Source: Fidelibacterota bacterium
Lineage (GTDB): Bacteria; Marinisomatota; Marinisomatia; Marinisomatales; S15-B10
Assembly: GCA_002715465.1 (NCBI GenBank)
Contig: PAYY01000035.1
Location: forward strand, 44,281 to 108,280
Direction of reading: 5' to 3'
Length of the DNA: 64,000 bases
A program made the translations under genes and the position numbers. Shown here in pieces: positions 37,007 to 48,644 of the stretch (positions are counted from its first letter, which is position 1; each line of letters begins with the position of its first letter). Below the pieces are notes generated by a model that worked only from the letters and a program-made list of their open reading frames with translations, was not told where the DNA came from and did no database searches.

Positions 37007-38232
37007 TCGTATCTAATAGCTTTAGCTGGTTCTATTCCAGATGCTTTCCAGGCTGGATAAAGACTTGCAATTATAGCCGCCAATAGACCAAAAAAGCCAA
37101 CAGTTAAAATATGTGATAAAGCAATATCTATGGGTAGGTTACTCATAAAATAAACTTCTTCTGGGATGGAAAAAATGTTAAATCTTGTTTGGATCCAACC
37201 AAGAAATAATGCCAAAAGGGCACCTAAAACTACACCGCAAAAACCAACTATTCCTCCTTCAAGAAAGAATAATTGAGAAATATTCTTTCTTGAAAATCCC
37301 ATCGCTCGCATTATTGCAATATCTTTATTCTTTTCCATAACAATCATTGTCAGTGATGACATTATATTTAAAACTGCAACAAGTGCTATCAGTGCAAAAA
37401 CAACTGTAATTGGATATTTTTGCAAAGACAACCATTCAAAAAGATTGCTATGTCGCTCTTTCCAAGTTGATGACATTAATGGATAATTAAGATTTTCATT
37501 TAAAACATCGGATACATCTTCAGTATCTAATAGAGTTTTTAGTGAAAGAATTTCACCTGTAACTAGATTTTCATAATTAAAAAGACGTTGAGCTGACTTC
37601 AAATCAATATAGACTATAGACTCATCATATTCATTTAGCCCAGTCTTATATATTCCACTAATCTCACATTGCATAATCCTAGGAGCTCTTCCAGGTTTTC
37701 CAATAGATGTCAAGTCCATTATATTAATTAATTGACCAATATTCTTTACTTTTAATTTATCTGCCAACACTTTACCAATAATTATACCAGGCTTTTTTGA
37801 TTCAGTATCAATTAAATTAAAATTTCCATCTATTAGACTTTTACTCGTCTGTAGAACATTCTCAGCAATGCTTGGGTCAAAAGCCTCTACAAAAACAGCT
37901 TCAGTCTTTCCAAAAAGACGCACTGTAGCAGCATGATGTATATATGGTAACCTTCCTGAAACTTCAGGAATACTTGCTAGAATAGAATCAAGTTGGGGCT
38001 GATAATCAGATAAAGGATTACCAAGAAATCCTCTTATCCGTATATGACCATCAAAACCAATGATTTTTTCTTGGACTTCTTTTTCAAATCCTTTAAGTAT
38101 ACCTAGAGTTAGAATCAGTACAGTTATACCTATAGTTAAACCAGCTATGGAGAGATAACTTACAAAGGAAAGAAAACTCAGATTATGACTAGAGGCTATA
38201 TGTCGACGAGCAATTAGGGATAAAAGATTCAT
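37003..38232 (-). CDS. Lipoprotein-releasing ABC transporter permease (LolC/LolE-like), second copy
   Basis: A 409-residue permease homologous in architecture to its downstream neighbour. Helix 1 is at about 22-46 (FVSYLSIAGLTIGITVLILT). A periplasmic domain of about 220 residues follows, with three C-terminal helices and the motif VMEKNKDIAIMRAMGFSRKN. The C-terminus AWKASGIEPAKAIRYE is classic for LolC/E. Together with the next two genes it forms a heterodimeric LolCDE exporter sending lipoproteins to the outer membrane, consistent with the many lipoprotein leaders in this window. Starts two bases after lysS. Confidence 0.9.
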   Translation of the reverse strand: MNLLSLIARRHIASSHNLSFLSFVSYLSIAGLTIGITVLILTLGILKGFEKEVQEKIIGFDGHIRIRGFLGNPLSDYQPQLDSILASIPEVSGRLPYIHHAATVRLFGKTEAVFVEAFDPSIAENVLQTSKSLIDGNFNLIDTESKKPGIIIGKVLADKLKVKNIGQLINIMDLTSIGKPGRAPRIMQCEISGIYKTGLNEYDESIVYIDLKSAQRLFNYENLVTGEILSLKTLLDTEDVSDVLNENLNYPLMSSTWKERHSNLFEWLSLQKYPITVVFALIALVAVLNIMSSLTMIVMEKNKDIAIMRAMGFSRKNISQLFFLEGGIVGFCGVVLGALLALFLGWIQTRFNIFSIPEEVYFMSNLPIDIALSHILTVGFFGLLAAIIASLYPAWKASGIEPAKAIRYE

Positions 38233-38234
38233 TA

Positions 38235-39734
<1,500 letters not shown>

Positions 39735-39751
39735 ACCTAATTCTCCATTGT

Positions 39752-40868
39752 TTATTTTGAAGGTTTATAATTAGACGAAAATAATAGAAATGCTTTAATA
39801 AAGTCATCTAAATCACCATCCATTACCTTTTTACCATCACCAACTTCAAGTTTTGTTCTATGATCCTTTACCATTGTATAAGGATGAAAAACATATGATC
39901 TAATCTGGCTACCCCAACCTATATCAGTTTTTTTACTTTCTAGTTCTTTAATTGACTCAGCTTGTTCTTCAAGATATTTTTGATATAATTTTGCTTTCAA
40001 AATTTTCATCGCACTAGCTTTATTTTTATGTTGAGATCTTTCATTTTGACATTGAACAACAATCCCAGATGAATTATGAGTAATACGAACTGCTGAATCT
40101 GTCTTATTAACATGTTGTCCACCAGCACCACTAGCACGATAAGTATCAACTCTAATTTCCTCGGGCCTAATTTCAACTTCTATTTCTTCATCAGTAGAAG
40201 GATATACGAAAACGGAAGCAAACGATGTATGTCGACGTTTAGAAGCATCAAAAGGAGATATTCTAACTAGTCGATGCACACCGACCTCAGCTTTAAGAAG
40301 ACCATAGGCATATTCACCATTTATTTCTATAGTAATATCTTTTAATCCAGCCTCATCTCCCGGCTGGAAATCAATAACTGAACTTTCGAAACCCTTCCTC
40401 TCTATCCATCTACTATACATTCGGTATAACATTTCAGCCCAATCTTGTGATTCAGTTCCACCAGCACCAGGGTGTATTGTAAGAATTGCATCATTAGCAT
40501 CTTCAGTTTCACTTAATGTAAGACGAAGCTCTAGCTGGTCTACAATCTTTTGAAATTTAGATAATTCCGAAACAAACTCATTTGAAGATTCTAGATCTTT
40601 ATCATCATCTAGAAAAGCTAGATAGACTTCACAATCTTCTTTTTTTCGTTCTGCTCCATCCCAGAGTTCAATTTCTTTTTCATATATAGAAATTTGTTTC
40701 AGAATAGATTGAGCTGAAGCATTGTTTTCCCAAAAATCCTTGGATAAAGTTTCTTTTTTTAGCTTAGAAAGTTTTGAGTTAACTGAGACAAGGTCAAAGG
40801 TACCCCCTAAGATCATTATATCGTTTATCTAGATCTTGAAAAACTTCTTTTTGCTCTGATAAATCCAT
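39752..40868 (-). CDS. prfB: Peptide chain release factor 2, expressed by programmed +1 frameshift
   Basis: RF2 recognises UGA and UAA and releases the finished peptide. The gene is in two frames. A 24-codon leader starts with ATG at 40868 (MDLSEQKEVFQDLDKRYNDL, then RGYL) and ends in TGA at 40796-40794. The ribosome slips +1 on CTT-T into the main frame, which begins at GAC 40795, giving 371 residues. The main part carries the anticodon-mimic tripeptide SPF (ISPFDASKRRHT) and the catalytic GGQ (GAGGQHVNK, near residue 248). An apparent ATG at 40816 in the main frame is an artefact of the shift. Low RF2 increases slippage, so the gene regulates itself. Confidence 0.95.
40793..40808 (-). promoter_or_regulatory. 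prfB +1 recoding site
   Basis: On the minus strand AGGGGG, an internal Shine-Dalgarno, is followed by TAC, then the slippery codon CTT, the in-frame stop TGA and C (AGGGGGTACCTTTGAC). The three-base spacing and the stop context match the classic E. coli site with one silent change (TAC for TAT). Confidence 0.95.
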
Positions 40869-40909
40869 AAACCACTATAATAAAATTACAGATAATTAAG
40901 CTAATGAAA

Positions 40910-41683
40910 CTACTCGCCTGAACTGACAAAAAGATTCTCATCTAAGAAACGTTTTAATGAATATTCATCAAGATCAAGTTGAAACACCCCATTAACAGCA
41001 ACTGAAATTCTACTTTTTTCTTCAGAAACGACAATAACAATAACATCAGTTTCCTCACTAATCCCTAACGCCGCTCTATGCCGTGTTCCCATTTCAGGAT
41101 CAATCATATCACTTTCAGTTAGAGGTAAAATGCATTGTGCTGCTTCAATAATATTATTCTGAATAATTACAGCCCCATCATGTAAGGGAGATTGAGGATT
41201 GAATATTGACACTAAAAGAGGAGAACTTACTTCAGCCTTAACTGATGTTCCAGCTTCTTTTATATTTTTTAGACCTGCATCTCTTTGTAAAACAATCAAA
41301 GCACCCCATCCTTTTTGTTGCAATTGAACCGATGAGTGTACTACAGCATCAATAGTGGAAGAACTCCCTACTCTAAAAAGACGTTGAAAGAAAGGATTTG
41401 TCCCAACATAGATCATTAATCTTCTTAATTCAGGCTGAAAAAGTATAACAAAAGCTACCACCCATACAGTTTGAATCTGATCAACTATCCATGTCATGCC
41501 ACTCATCCCAATAGCTCGAAAAACAAATGATGACAAAAGAATAATTATTATTCCAACAAGCATTTGGCCTGCCCGTGTTCCACGAAAATAAGTATATAGT
41601 TTAATAAAAAGCCATGTTACTAATAAAATATCAATAATGTCTAATACAGTAACTGTTAGAAAACCAACTTTAAAAAGTGTCAT
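40910..41683 (-). CDS. cdaA: Diadenylate cyclase CdaA (c-di-AMP synthase)
   Basis: A 257-residue membrane-bound DisA_N (DAC) domain protein making cyclic di-AMP from two ATP. Three N-terminal helices (about 8-27, 36-55, 62-82) precede the cyclase domain. The catalytic motifs are DGA (SPLHDGAVIIQ) and RHRAA (MGTRHRAALGISEETD). It overlaps folP by four bases. c-di-AMP commonly controls potassium and osmotic balance; no receptor gene is visible here. No CdaR-like (YbbR) partner follows. Confidence 0.95.
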   Translation of the reverse strand: MTLFKVGFLTVTVLDIIDILLVTWLFIKLYTYFRGTRAGQMLVGIIIILLSSFVFRAIGMSGMTWIVDQIQTVWVVAFVILFQPELRRLMIYVGTNPFFQRLFRVGSSSTIDAVVHSSVQLQQKGWGALIVLQRDAGLKNIKEAGTSVKAEVSSPLLVSIFNPQSPLHDGAVIIQNNIIEAAQCILPLTESDMIDPEMGTRHRAALGISEETDVIVIVVSEEKSRISVAVNGVFQLDLDEYSLKRFLDENLFVSSGE

Positions 41684-42531
41684 GACATGAGGCCTATATT
41701 CTTTATTGAATCAGTTACTTTAACAACACGTTTCATTTCTTTAACATCGTGGACTCTGACAATCCGAGCGCCATTTAAAACAGCCGCAGTAATTGAGGCA
41801 GCGGTACCTTCTAATCGTTCCATCTCAGGTAAATTAAGAGTTTTACCCAAAAAAGATTTTCTTGATGTTCCAATTATTATAGGAACATCAAAAACATCTA
41901 ATTTTTTTAGATCTCTTATAATAGTATAATTATGCATTATTGACTTACCAAAACCTATGCCAGGATCAATAATTATTTTATTGATATCTATCTTTCCATT
42001 TTTTATTTCATGAATCCTTTCTTTGAAAAATGAAAGTATATCAGAAATTACATCATTATAATCAGGTAAATCTTGCATATTTTTTGGATTTCCTTTCATA
42101 TGCATAAGAATTAGAAATGCATTAGAATCCTTGGCTACTTTAATCATTTTGGGGTCAAATCTCATTGCAGAAATATCATTTATAATAGAAGCTCCCATTT
42201 CTATGCATGTTTTAGCTACTGATGCTTTATAGGTATCAATCGAAATAGGAACTGAAAACCTTGAAGCTATTTCTTCAATAATGGGCACTACCCTTTTTAA
42301 TTCCTCTATCTCACTTACTGGTTCAGCTCCAGGTCGAGATGATTCACCGCCAACATCAACAATATCAGCTCCTTCTTCAATCATTTGAGCCACATGATCA
42401 AGGGCGGATTCTTTGGAAAAAAACTTTCCGCCATCAGAAAAGGAATCAGGAGTAAAATTAAGTACTCCCATAATCAATGTCCTGTTTTCATTCAACAGGC
42501 TTCCTAGGTTTATTTTTTTATTTGAATCCAC
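41680..42531 (-). CDS. folP: Dihydropteroate synthase
   Basis: A 283-residue TIM-barrel enzyme that joins para-aminobenzoate to the pterin diphosphate in folate synthesis, the target of sulfonamides. Signatures: LIMGVLNFTPDSFSDGGKF near 19-37, VDVGGESSRPGAEPVSE near 58-74, and IIDPGIGFGKS near 188-198. The start is GTG at 42531; the first 18 residues are not conserved in the family. Lies 30 bases after ftsH and overlaps cdaA, a linkage common in Bacteroidota and relatives. Confidence 0.95.
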   Translation of the reverse strand: MDSNKKINLGSLLNENRTLIMGVLNFTPDSFSDGGKFFSKESALDHVAQMIEEGADIVDVGGESSRPGAEPVSEIEELKRVVPIIEEIASRFSVPISIDTYKASVAKTCIEMGASIINDISAMRFDPKMIKVAKDSNAFLILMHMKGNPKNMQDLPDYNDVISDILSFFKERIHEIKNGKIDINKIIIDPGIGFGKSIMHNYTIIRDLKKLDVFDVPIIIGTSRKSFLGKTLNLPEMERLEGTAASITAAVLNGARIVRVHDVKEMKRVVKVTDSIKNIGLMS

Positions 42532-42561
42532 TACATTATAGCGGAAGCTTAGGAAAGATTG

Positions 42562-44571
42562 CTATTGGGCAGACTCTTCCGCCAATTTCTTTTTCTTTGG
42601 TTTTCTTTGGGAGACATTTTTTCTTTTTTGTTTTGATTTATTAGCAGATTTTTTACGACGTCTCAAAGTTTTACCATCTAAAATTTTATCCAAATCATTA
42701 CCATCAATTGTTTCGTGCTTTAGCAACTCTTTTGCAAGACGATGTAGAACTTCTTCATTATTATGGAGAAGTTTAATTGCTTCATCCTCAGCTTCTCGAA
42801 TAATTCGGAAAACTTCTTCATCAATTTTTAATGCTGTTGAATCACTATAATCTCGGTTATTTGCAATGTCACGACCGAGGAAAACTTCTTCATCTTTTTT
42901 GCCAAACGCTAATGGACCCATCGCATTACTCATTCCCCATTCACAAACCATTTTGCGAGCCATCTCAGTAGCTACTTCTATATCATTACCAGCTCCAGTT
43001 GTAAGCTCATTAAATACTAATTGTTCTGCTGCACGTCCTCCTAATAAAACTCTTAAACGTGTATTAATATATGATTGTGAATAATTATGTTTTTCATCCA
43101 TCGGTAATTGAGCTGTTATACCTAAGGCACGACCACGAGGAATAATTGATACTTTATGAACAGGATCTGCTTGTGGTAAAAGTCTCGCAACTAAAGCATG
43201 ACCAGACTCATGATAGGCTGTTAACTGTTTTTCTTCATCACTTAATATCATACTTTTTCTCTCAACACCCATCATTACTTTGTCTTTTGCAGCTTCAAAG
43301 TCATCCATAGAAACTTTTGATTTTCCATCACGTGCAGCTAGCAGAGATGCTTCATTAACAAGATTTTCAATATCAGCACCTACAAGCCCTGGAGTACCCT
43401 TTGCAAGAATTTCAATATTAACATCCTTAGCTAATGGGATATCATTGGTATGCACTTCAAATATTCCTTTTCTACCTCTTAAATCAGGAATATCAACAAC
43501 TACTTGACGGTCAAATCTACCTGGTCTAAGAAGAGCACTATCGAGTACATCTGGACGATTTGTAGCTGCGATAAGAATAATATTTGTTGAAGATTCAAAC
43601 CCATCCATTTCTACTAATAAAGCATTAAGTGTTTGTTCTCTCTCATCATGACCTCCACCTAGGCCCGCTCCTCGATGGCGACCAACCGCATCAATTTCAT
43701 CAATAAATATAATTGAAGGTGCATTCTTTTTCCCTTGTTCAAAGAGGTCTCGAACACGAGAAGCTCCAACTCCCACAAACATCTCAACAAAATCAGCACC
43801 ACTAAGACTAAAAAATGGGACACCAGCCTCACCCGCAACAGCTCTTGCAAGCAGGGTCTTACCCGTTCCAGGAGGACCCAACAACAAAACTCCCTTTGGA
43901 ATACGTCCCCCTAGCTTTTGGTATTGTTCAGGATTTTTTAAAAAGGTAATTATCTCACTAAGCTCTTGTTTAGCCTCTTGACAACCAGCTACTCTATCAA
44001 AATTAATCTTAGGTTTATCTTCTACCCAAAGACGAGCACGACTTCTGCCAAAATTAAATAGACTGTTTCCTCCTCCTACGCCACCTTGCATTCTTTTCAT
44101 AATAAAAATCCAAAAAATAATTAGAAGCAACCAAGGTGCCATACTAAGAAGATAACTAAACCAATCAACCTTTCGCTCTTTAAAGCTATAAAGCACAGAA
44201 AATTTATCCCATTCAGCAAGTACTGATTCATTTACAAAAGGAAGAGTAACAAGAAAATTAGTATACTCTCCTACTTTTTGACCATCTCTCATTAAATCCT
44301 GAGGTTCTTTAAGTTTTCCATGAAATTCATTTTCAATTACTTCAGCTTCTAAAATAGCCCCGGAATTAAGAAATTTTTGATATTCAAAATATTGTATTTC
44401 AATTTCATTTCTCTTGTTTGCTGTAAAAAGGTTTGAAAGAAAAATAGCTGAGATGAGAATAACTACCCAAACAAGGGATGTTTTACCAGCCTGTTTCCAC
44501 TGAAAACTCTGATTGTCAGAATCGGAATTCTTTTGATTAGAGTTTTTATTATCTTTTTTAGTTTCACTCAC
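42562..44571 (-). CDS. ftsH: ATP-dependent zinc metalloprotease FtsH
   Basis: A 669-residue inner-membrane AAA+ protease that removes damaged membrane proteins and some regulators. A polar N-terminus is followed by helix 1 (about 31-49), a periplasmic loop, and helix 2 (about 140-159). Walker A GPPGTGKT is at 232-239. The second region of homology includes [20 protein letters not shown]. The zinc site HESGH is at 454-458. The C-terminus is a very basic tail rich in Lys/Arg, ending AEESAQ. Start is GTG one base after the hpt stop; overlap and order with tilS-hpt are the usual ones. Confidence 0.97.
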   Translation of the reverse strand: MSETKKDNKNSNQKNSDSDNQSFQWKQAGKTSLVWVVILISAIFLSNLFTANKRNEIEIQYFEYQKFLNSGAILEAEVIENEFHGKLKEPQDLMRDGQKVGEYTNFLVTLPFVNESVLAEWDKFSVLYSFKERKVDWFSYLLSMAPWLLLIIFWIFIMKRMQGGVGGGNSLFNFGRSRARLWVEDKPKINFDRVAGCQEAKQELSEIITFLKNPEQYQKLGGRIPKGVLLLGPPGTGKTLLARAVAGEAGVPFFSLSGADFVEMFVGVGASRVRDLFEQGKKNAPSIIFIDEIDAVGRHRGAGLGGGHDEREQTLNALLVEMDGFESSTNIILIAATNRPDVLDSALLRPGRFDRQVVVDIPDLRGRKGIFEVHTNDIPLAKDVNIEILAKGTPGLVGADIENLVNEASLLAARDGKSKVSMDDFEAAKDKVMMGVERKSMILSDEEKQLTAYHESGHALVARLLPQADPVHKVSIIPRGRALGITAQLPMDEKHNYSQSYINTRLRVLLGGRAAEQLVFNELTTGAGNDIEVATEMARKMVCEWGMSNAMGPLAFGKKDEEVFLGRDIANNRDYSDSTALKIDEEVFRIIREAEDEAIKLLHNNEEVLHRLAKELLKHETIDGNDLDKILDGKTLRRRKKSANKSKQKRKNVSQRKPKKKKLAEESAQ

Positions 44572-44572
44572 T

Positions 44573-45091
44573 TTATTTATCCAATTTATCTAAGACTTTG
44601 ATTGATTTGAGATTTCTCATCTTTTGATTATAATCTAACCCATATCCAACAACATAATCCTGTGAGGTCTCGAAACAAATATATTTAGGCTTGGAATTTA
44701 GTTGGGCAACCTCATTTTTGAAAAGCAAACTTGCTACTACCACTGAAGAAGGATCTGATTCATTAAGTAGATTAATTAAATAATTTATTGTTAAACCAGA
44801 ATCTATGACATCCTCAACAATAATTACATCTCTTCCCCTTACATCTATTGAGAAGTTAGATTCAAGATTAACGGAACCTTTTGATTGAGACCCTCTATAA
44901 CTTGAAACCTTCATGAAATCTATTTCACAATCAATTTTTATTTCCCTAATTAAGTCAGAAAAAAATATAAAGCTACCTTTTAAAATTCCTATAAGAAGAG
45001 GAACCTTCCCGTGATAATCGGAATTTATAGAGTTAGCTATTTCTTTAACTCTCCTTTTAATTGTTATTTCTGAGAATAGTTCCTTCAACAT
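44573..45091 (-). CDS. hpt: Hypoxanthine phosphoribosyltransferase
   Basis: A purine salvage enzyme converting hypoxanthine or guanine and PRPP to IMP or GMP. The PRPP-binding motif VIIVEDVIDSGLT is at about 89-101, and the flexible catalytic loop (SSYRGSQSKG) is near 63. With the ATG at 45091, which shares a base with the tilS stop (TAATG), the protein has 172 residues; a TTG five codons upstream inside tilS is a possible longer start. Order tilS-hpt-ftsH is conserved across many phyla. Confidence 0.95.
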   Translation of the reverse strand: MLKELFSEITIKRRVKEIANSINSDYHGKVPLLIGILKGSFIFFSDLIREIKIDCEIDFMKVSSYRGSQSKGSVNLESNFSIDVRGRDVIIVEDVIDSGLTINYLINLLNESDPSSVVVASLLFKNEVAQLNSKPKYICFETSQDYVVGYGLDYNQKMRNLKSIKVLDKLDK

Positions 45092-46491
45092 TATTTCTTG
45101 AACCAATTAATTTTTACTACACTTGAGGTTGAGTCAGAAACTTTAAAACGATCATCTAAACGTAGGCCACACAACCAAACTATCTCATCATTGGAAGTCA
45201 AAACATATTGATCCTCTTTATTGAATCTATTTATTTTTTCATCAATTAGAATATCACTAATCTTTTTTTGATTTTTCATGCCTAGAGGAATCATACGATC
45301 GCCTTCTTTCCATTTTCTCAAAAGAAGTGAACCTTTAAGTCTATTATAATTAATGAATTCAATTGTAGGGTCATTAGAAAAATGAATTTCTTGTTTTGCA
45401 AATGCCATTGAAAAGCTAAATCTAGAAAAATCAATTTGAAATGGTGGGAAAGAATCTTTCGGAAAAATATGAGAGCTATTTTCAGCAGTAGATATTTCCC
45501 TTATTAAAAAATAATCTCTATCCTTCAGGATTCTAATTTTATTGGAAATCTTTAGAATATTTCCAGTTGATGAATAAAGTAAGAAGTTATGTAGTTCATC
45601 CCAAATATATCCACGCCAAATCTCCTCATCACAATTAGCTATAGCCCTTATAAGTTCTTTTTGTATCAACAAGGGAATATTTTTAAGTCCTTTACAATTT
45701 ATTTTAAAATATCCTTCTTCGCTAATTGAAACTAATTTCGAATAAACATTCCTTACTTGTTCCTCAATCAAACAATTAATTTCATTAAAATTTCTAATGG
45801 TTCTAACTACAGTTTCATTAAAGTTTGGATTTATAATTTCTATTTTTGGAATTATCGTATTGCGGATTCTATTTCGATCATAATAATTATCATCGTTTGT
45901 ACTGTCATATCGGAATCGTAAACCATTTACTTTAGAATAATTAATCAATTCTTGTTTTGAGAATCCAAGTAGTGGTCGAAACAACTTACCTTTTTCTTTA
46001 GAAATACCTAATAAACCTCGGTAACTACTTCCATTAATTAAACGCATTAATATTGTTTCGGATTGATCATTAGCTTGATGGGCTGTAGATATCCAATCAT
46101 AGTTCATTTCAGATCTTTTAGATTCAAAAAAAGCATATCTTTTCTTTCTTGCATTTTCTTCAAAATTTGATTCTTGATGAGATTCCCAACGCTCTGAAAA
46201 AAATGGAACATCTATAGAATCAGCTAGCTGCCGGACAAAACTTTCATCTTGATCAGAATCTCCATTTCTAGAACAATGATTCAAATGTACAATTGCCAAA
46301 TTAAGTTTGAACTTCTTTTTAAAAGATAAAAAAAGATGCGCCATAACGACAGAATCAACCCCGCCAGAAACAGCTAAGAGTCCAGAAGATCCATTAAAAA
46401 CAAGTTTAGAATGTTCTAATTCATTCTTAAAAATTCTTATGATATTTTTTTCAGATCTAATATTCAAAAATAAAAAGTTTTTCAGAATCAA
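45091..46491 (-). CDS. tilS: tRNA(Ile)-lysidine synthetase
   Basis: TilS modifies cytidine 34 of tRNA(Ile2) to lysidine with ATP and lysine, allowing AUA decoding. At 466 residues it has the N-terminal N-type ATPase with PP-loop AVSGGVDSVVMAHLF near 40-54, then TAHQANDQSETILMRLINGS and RPLLGFSKQELINY. The C-terminal substrate domain (LLLRKWKEGDRMIPLGMKNQ, then KISDILID) completes it. Start is TTG at 46491 with AGGA seven bases upstream; no ATG fits. An AT-rich genome uses AUA heavily, so the enzyme should be essential. Confidence 0.95.
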   Translation of the reverse strand: MILKNFLFLNIRSEKNIIRIFKNELEHSKLVFNGSSGLLAVSGGVDSVVMAHLFLSFKKKFKLNLAIVHLNHCSRNGDSDQDESFVRQLADSIDVPFFSERWESHQESNFEENARKKRYAFFESKRSEMNYDWISTAHQANDQSETILMRLINGSSYRGLLGISKEKGKLFRPLLGFSKQELINYSKVNGLRFRYDSTNDDNYYDRNRIRNTIIPKIEIINPNFNETVVRTIRNFNEINCLIEEQVRNVYSKLVSISEEGYFKINCKGLKNIPLLIQKELIRAIANCDEEIWRGYIWDELHNFLLYSSTGNILKISNKIRILKDRDYFLIREISTAENSSHIFPKDSFPPFQIDFSRFSFSMAFAKQEIHFSNDPTIEFINYNRLKGSLLLRKWKEGDRMIPLGMKNQKKISDILIDEKINRFNKEDQYVLTSNDEIVWLCGLRLDDRFKVSDSTSSVVKINWFKK

Positions 46492-46512
46492 ATAAACATC
46501 CTAAGATCATTG

Positions 46513-46650
46513 TTATTCCTTTGATTCGAATTCCTTGTACTGATCTATAATTTTTTTTTCACTGCGACAAAGGAAATAAACCCAACCTAAAATGAAAATT
46601 GCAACCACTAAAATTGCTGACAGTAGGAAGCCCAAATATTTATAAGTCAT
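46513..46650 (-). CDS. ccmD: CcmD-like small membrane protein of the heme exporter
   Basis: A 45-residue frame starting at an ATG that overlaps the end of ccmC by eleven bases. The product, starting MTYKYLGFLLSAILVVAIFI, has one transmembrane helix (about 4-27) followed by a charged cytoplasmic tail (RSEKKIIDQYKEFESKE). This is the topology of CcmD, which stabilises the CcmABC-CcmE complex and releases holo-CcmE. Position right after ccmC supports the name. Sequence conservation in CcmD is low, so the call is from size, topology and context. Confidence 0.7.
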   Translation of the reverse strand: MTYKYLGFLLSAILVVAIFILGWVYFLCRSEKKIIDQYKEFESKE

Positions 46651-47320
46651 AACGATCACTAAATAGTTTTGCTTTAAGTCTTAGCACATGAACTCTATAA
46701 GAAAAAAGATAAATTAAAAGTAAGGTAAATGATATGAGAGATAAAATAAAGGTCCAATAAACATCATCTGGCTGACTCCCCATAGCAGGTTGAGGATGAA
46801 GTTGGGCTTCCTGATTCCAGAATTTAACTGATAAATAAATGATCGGAACATTTGCAAAAGCTAGAATCCCAATTACAGCCGAAATTCTTCGCATTCGTTC
46901 ATTAACGTCACCAAAATTTCGAAGCAAAAAATAACCTATATATATAAGGAACATGATTAGAACAGTTGTTAGGCGTGGCTCCCAACTCCAGGCTGACCCC
47001 CAAATTGGCTTAGCCCAAATTGGCCCAGTAATAAGTACTAAAGCACAAAAAAGAGTACCTATTTCAGCTGATGCATAGCTGAAATAATCCCATTTTTCAT
47101 CCTTTTTTAAAAGATAAATTAATCCAAACATCGCTACAAAAAGGTAAGACAATCCGGCTGTCCAAGCTGAAGGAACATGATAATAAAATATCTTTTGCGC
47201 CATTTGCTGCTGGGGATCAATTCTAGTTGCAAAAAGCACTAAATACAATACCAATAGGCAAAGTATTATAATAATTGAAACAAAAATTTTTATCTTTAAC
47301 GTTGAATGAAAATAGTTCAT
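46640..47320 (-). CDS. ccmC: Heme exporter membrane protein CcmC
   Basis: A 226-residue protein with six transmembrane helices. It carries the tryptophan-rich heme-binding segment WGSAWSWEPRLTTVLIMFLI near 108-127, flanked by conserved histidines (FYYHVPSAWTAG near 45-56 and a second near residue 177). CcmC presents heme to CcmE in the periplasm. It starts one base inside the end of ccmB (TAATG) and overlaps ccmD. Distinguished from CcmF and from CcsA by length and helix number. Confidence 0.93.
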   Translation of the reverse strand: MNYFHSTLKIKIFVSIIIILCLLVLYLVLFATRIDPQQQMAQKIFYYHVPSAWTAGLSYLFVAMFGLIYLLKKDEKWDYFSYASAEIGTLFCALVLITGPIWAKPIWGSAWSWEPRLTTVLIMFLIYIGYFLLRNFGDVNERMRRISAVIGILAFANVPIIYLSVKFWNQEAQLHPQPAMGSQPDDVYWTFILSLISFTLLLIYLFSYRVHVLRLKAKLFSDRYDL

Positions 47321-47982
47321 TATTCCTCAGTTACATAATCATAGCTTAATAAACCCAGCAACCCAAAAACTATATCATAAGTTAATATAATTTGAAACCA
47401 AAGTTTCCATTCAATCATTTCGGCTGATGACATTATTGCAGCTGTACTCTTTACGGCACTAATCATAAGCGGGGTTACTATTGGATATAATAGTAATGGC
47501 AACAAAAATTCATTTCCCCTCGCCCTCATTACAGCGCCAGAGATAAGACTTCCTGAAAAACTTATTCCTAAGTCAACAAGGAAAAAAACCCCTATTAACT
47601 GACTAATGTTGCCAAAAGATGGTATTTGAAGAAAAAGTGCGAAAACAGGCATAAGTATTGCCTGTGATATAATAAGAAAAATCAAAGAACATAAACATTT
47701 ACTAATAAATAATGTACTCCTATTAATTGGAGCTGAAAGCATTAAAGAAAAAGCATCAAATTCTTTCTCTAAACTATGAGAGCGGTGTATTGCTAAAGTG
47801 CTAATAAAAAGAAAAAGGGTCCACATTAACCCCGGAGCAAAAACTAAAACTAATTCTGGAGAAGGGCGAAATGAAAATGCATATAACAAAGTAACAGCAA
47901 TACCAAATGCTATCATTGAGATTAATATTTCACGGCTTTTAACCTCAAGAAGCAAATCTTTTTTAAGCAAAATACCTATCAT
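47320..47982 (-). CDS. ccmB: Heme exporter permease CcmB
   Basis: A 220-residue ABC permease with six helices. The segment RSHSLEKEFDAFSLMLSAPINR between helices 2 and 3 and the ALLISGAVMRARGNEFLLPL-like stretch (here SGSLISGAVMRARGNEFLLP) are typical of CcmB. It works with CcmA to release heme-loaded CcmE from CcmC. It lies 32 bases after ccmA. Confidence 0.93.
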   Translation of the reverse strand: MIGILLKKDLLLEVKSREILISMIAFGIAVTLLYAFSFRPSPELVLVFAPGLMWTLFLFISTLAIHRSHSLEKEFDAFSLMLSAPINRSTLFISKCLCSLIFLIISQAILMPVFALFLQIPSFGNISQLIGVFFLVDLGISFSGSLISGAVMRARGNEFLLPLLLYPIVTPLMISAVKSTAAIMSSAEMIEWKLWFQIILTYDIVFGLLGLLSYDYVTEE

Positions 47983-48014
47983 ATAAGCTCTAAATGAAAA
48001 ATAAAATTCTACTA

Positions 48015-48644
48015 TTAGTTAATTTGACCATTGTCCAATACAAGAGTCCTATCTGCATGGTTCGAAATCCAAAGTTTGTCATGAGATACAATAAGTTGAG
48101 ACCTTCCTTCTTTCTTCCAATTCTGAATCATTTGTGAAAGTAAATCTATACCGTCACTGTCTAAAGCTGCGGTAGGTTCATCTAAAAGCAGCAACTTCCA
48201 AGAAATCATTGATGCCTTTGCTAACGAAAGACGCTGAAGCATTCCTTTTGAAAACTCTCTTATTGGACCTTGAAACGAAGAATCTAAACCAACTTTTCTT
48301 AAATGTTTTTCTATATTTTTTTTTGACGAATCTTCATCATAAATATTAGCAATAATTTCAAGATTCTCTATAGCAGATAAAGGAGGATATAAACCAGGAT
48401 CATGTCCAACATAAAGTAAAAATCTTCTATTGTCTGAATTTCCACTCAATAATGGTTTATCTTCCCATAGAATTAAACCCATATCACAAGATAGGATCTG
48501 GGCAATAATTCTCAATAAAGTAGATTTTCCAGAACCATTCTTTCCTAATAGACCCACAGTTTCTCCTAGCTTAAGGTCTAAATCAACTTTATTTAAAACG
48601 GTCCTATAACCGAATCTTTTAGTTACATTAATTAAAGAAAGCAC
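48015..48644 (-). CDS. ccmA: Heme exporter ATP-binding protein CcmA
   Basis: A 209-residue ABC ATPase. Walker A GKNGSGKST is near 35-43, signature FSKGMLQRLSLAKA near 129-142, Walker B LLLLDEPTAALDSDG near 151-165. The short length and position before ccmB identify it as CcmA. Start is GTG, overlapping the stop of the upstream CcmI-like gene (TAGTG). Confidence 0.9.
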   Translation of the reverse strand: MLSLINVTKRFGYRTVLNKVDLDLKLGETVGLLGKNGSGKSTLLRIIAQILSCDMGLILWEDKPLLSGNSDNRRFLLYVGHDPGLYPPLSAIENLEIIANIYDEDSSKKNIEKHLRKVGLDSSFQGPIREFSKGMLQRLSLAKASMISWKLLLLDEPTAALDSDGIDLLSQMIQNWKKEGRSQLIVSHDKLWISNHADRTLVLDNGQIN

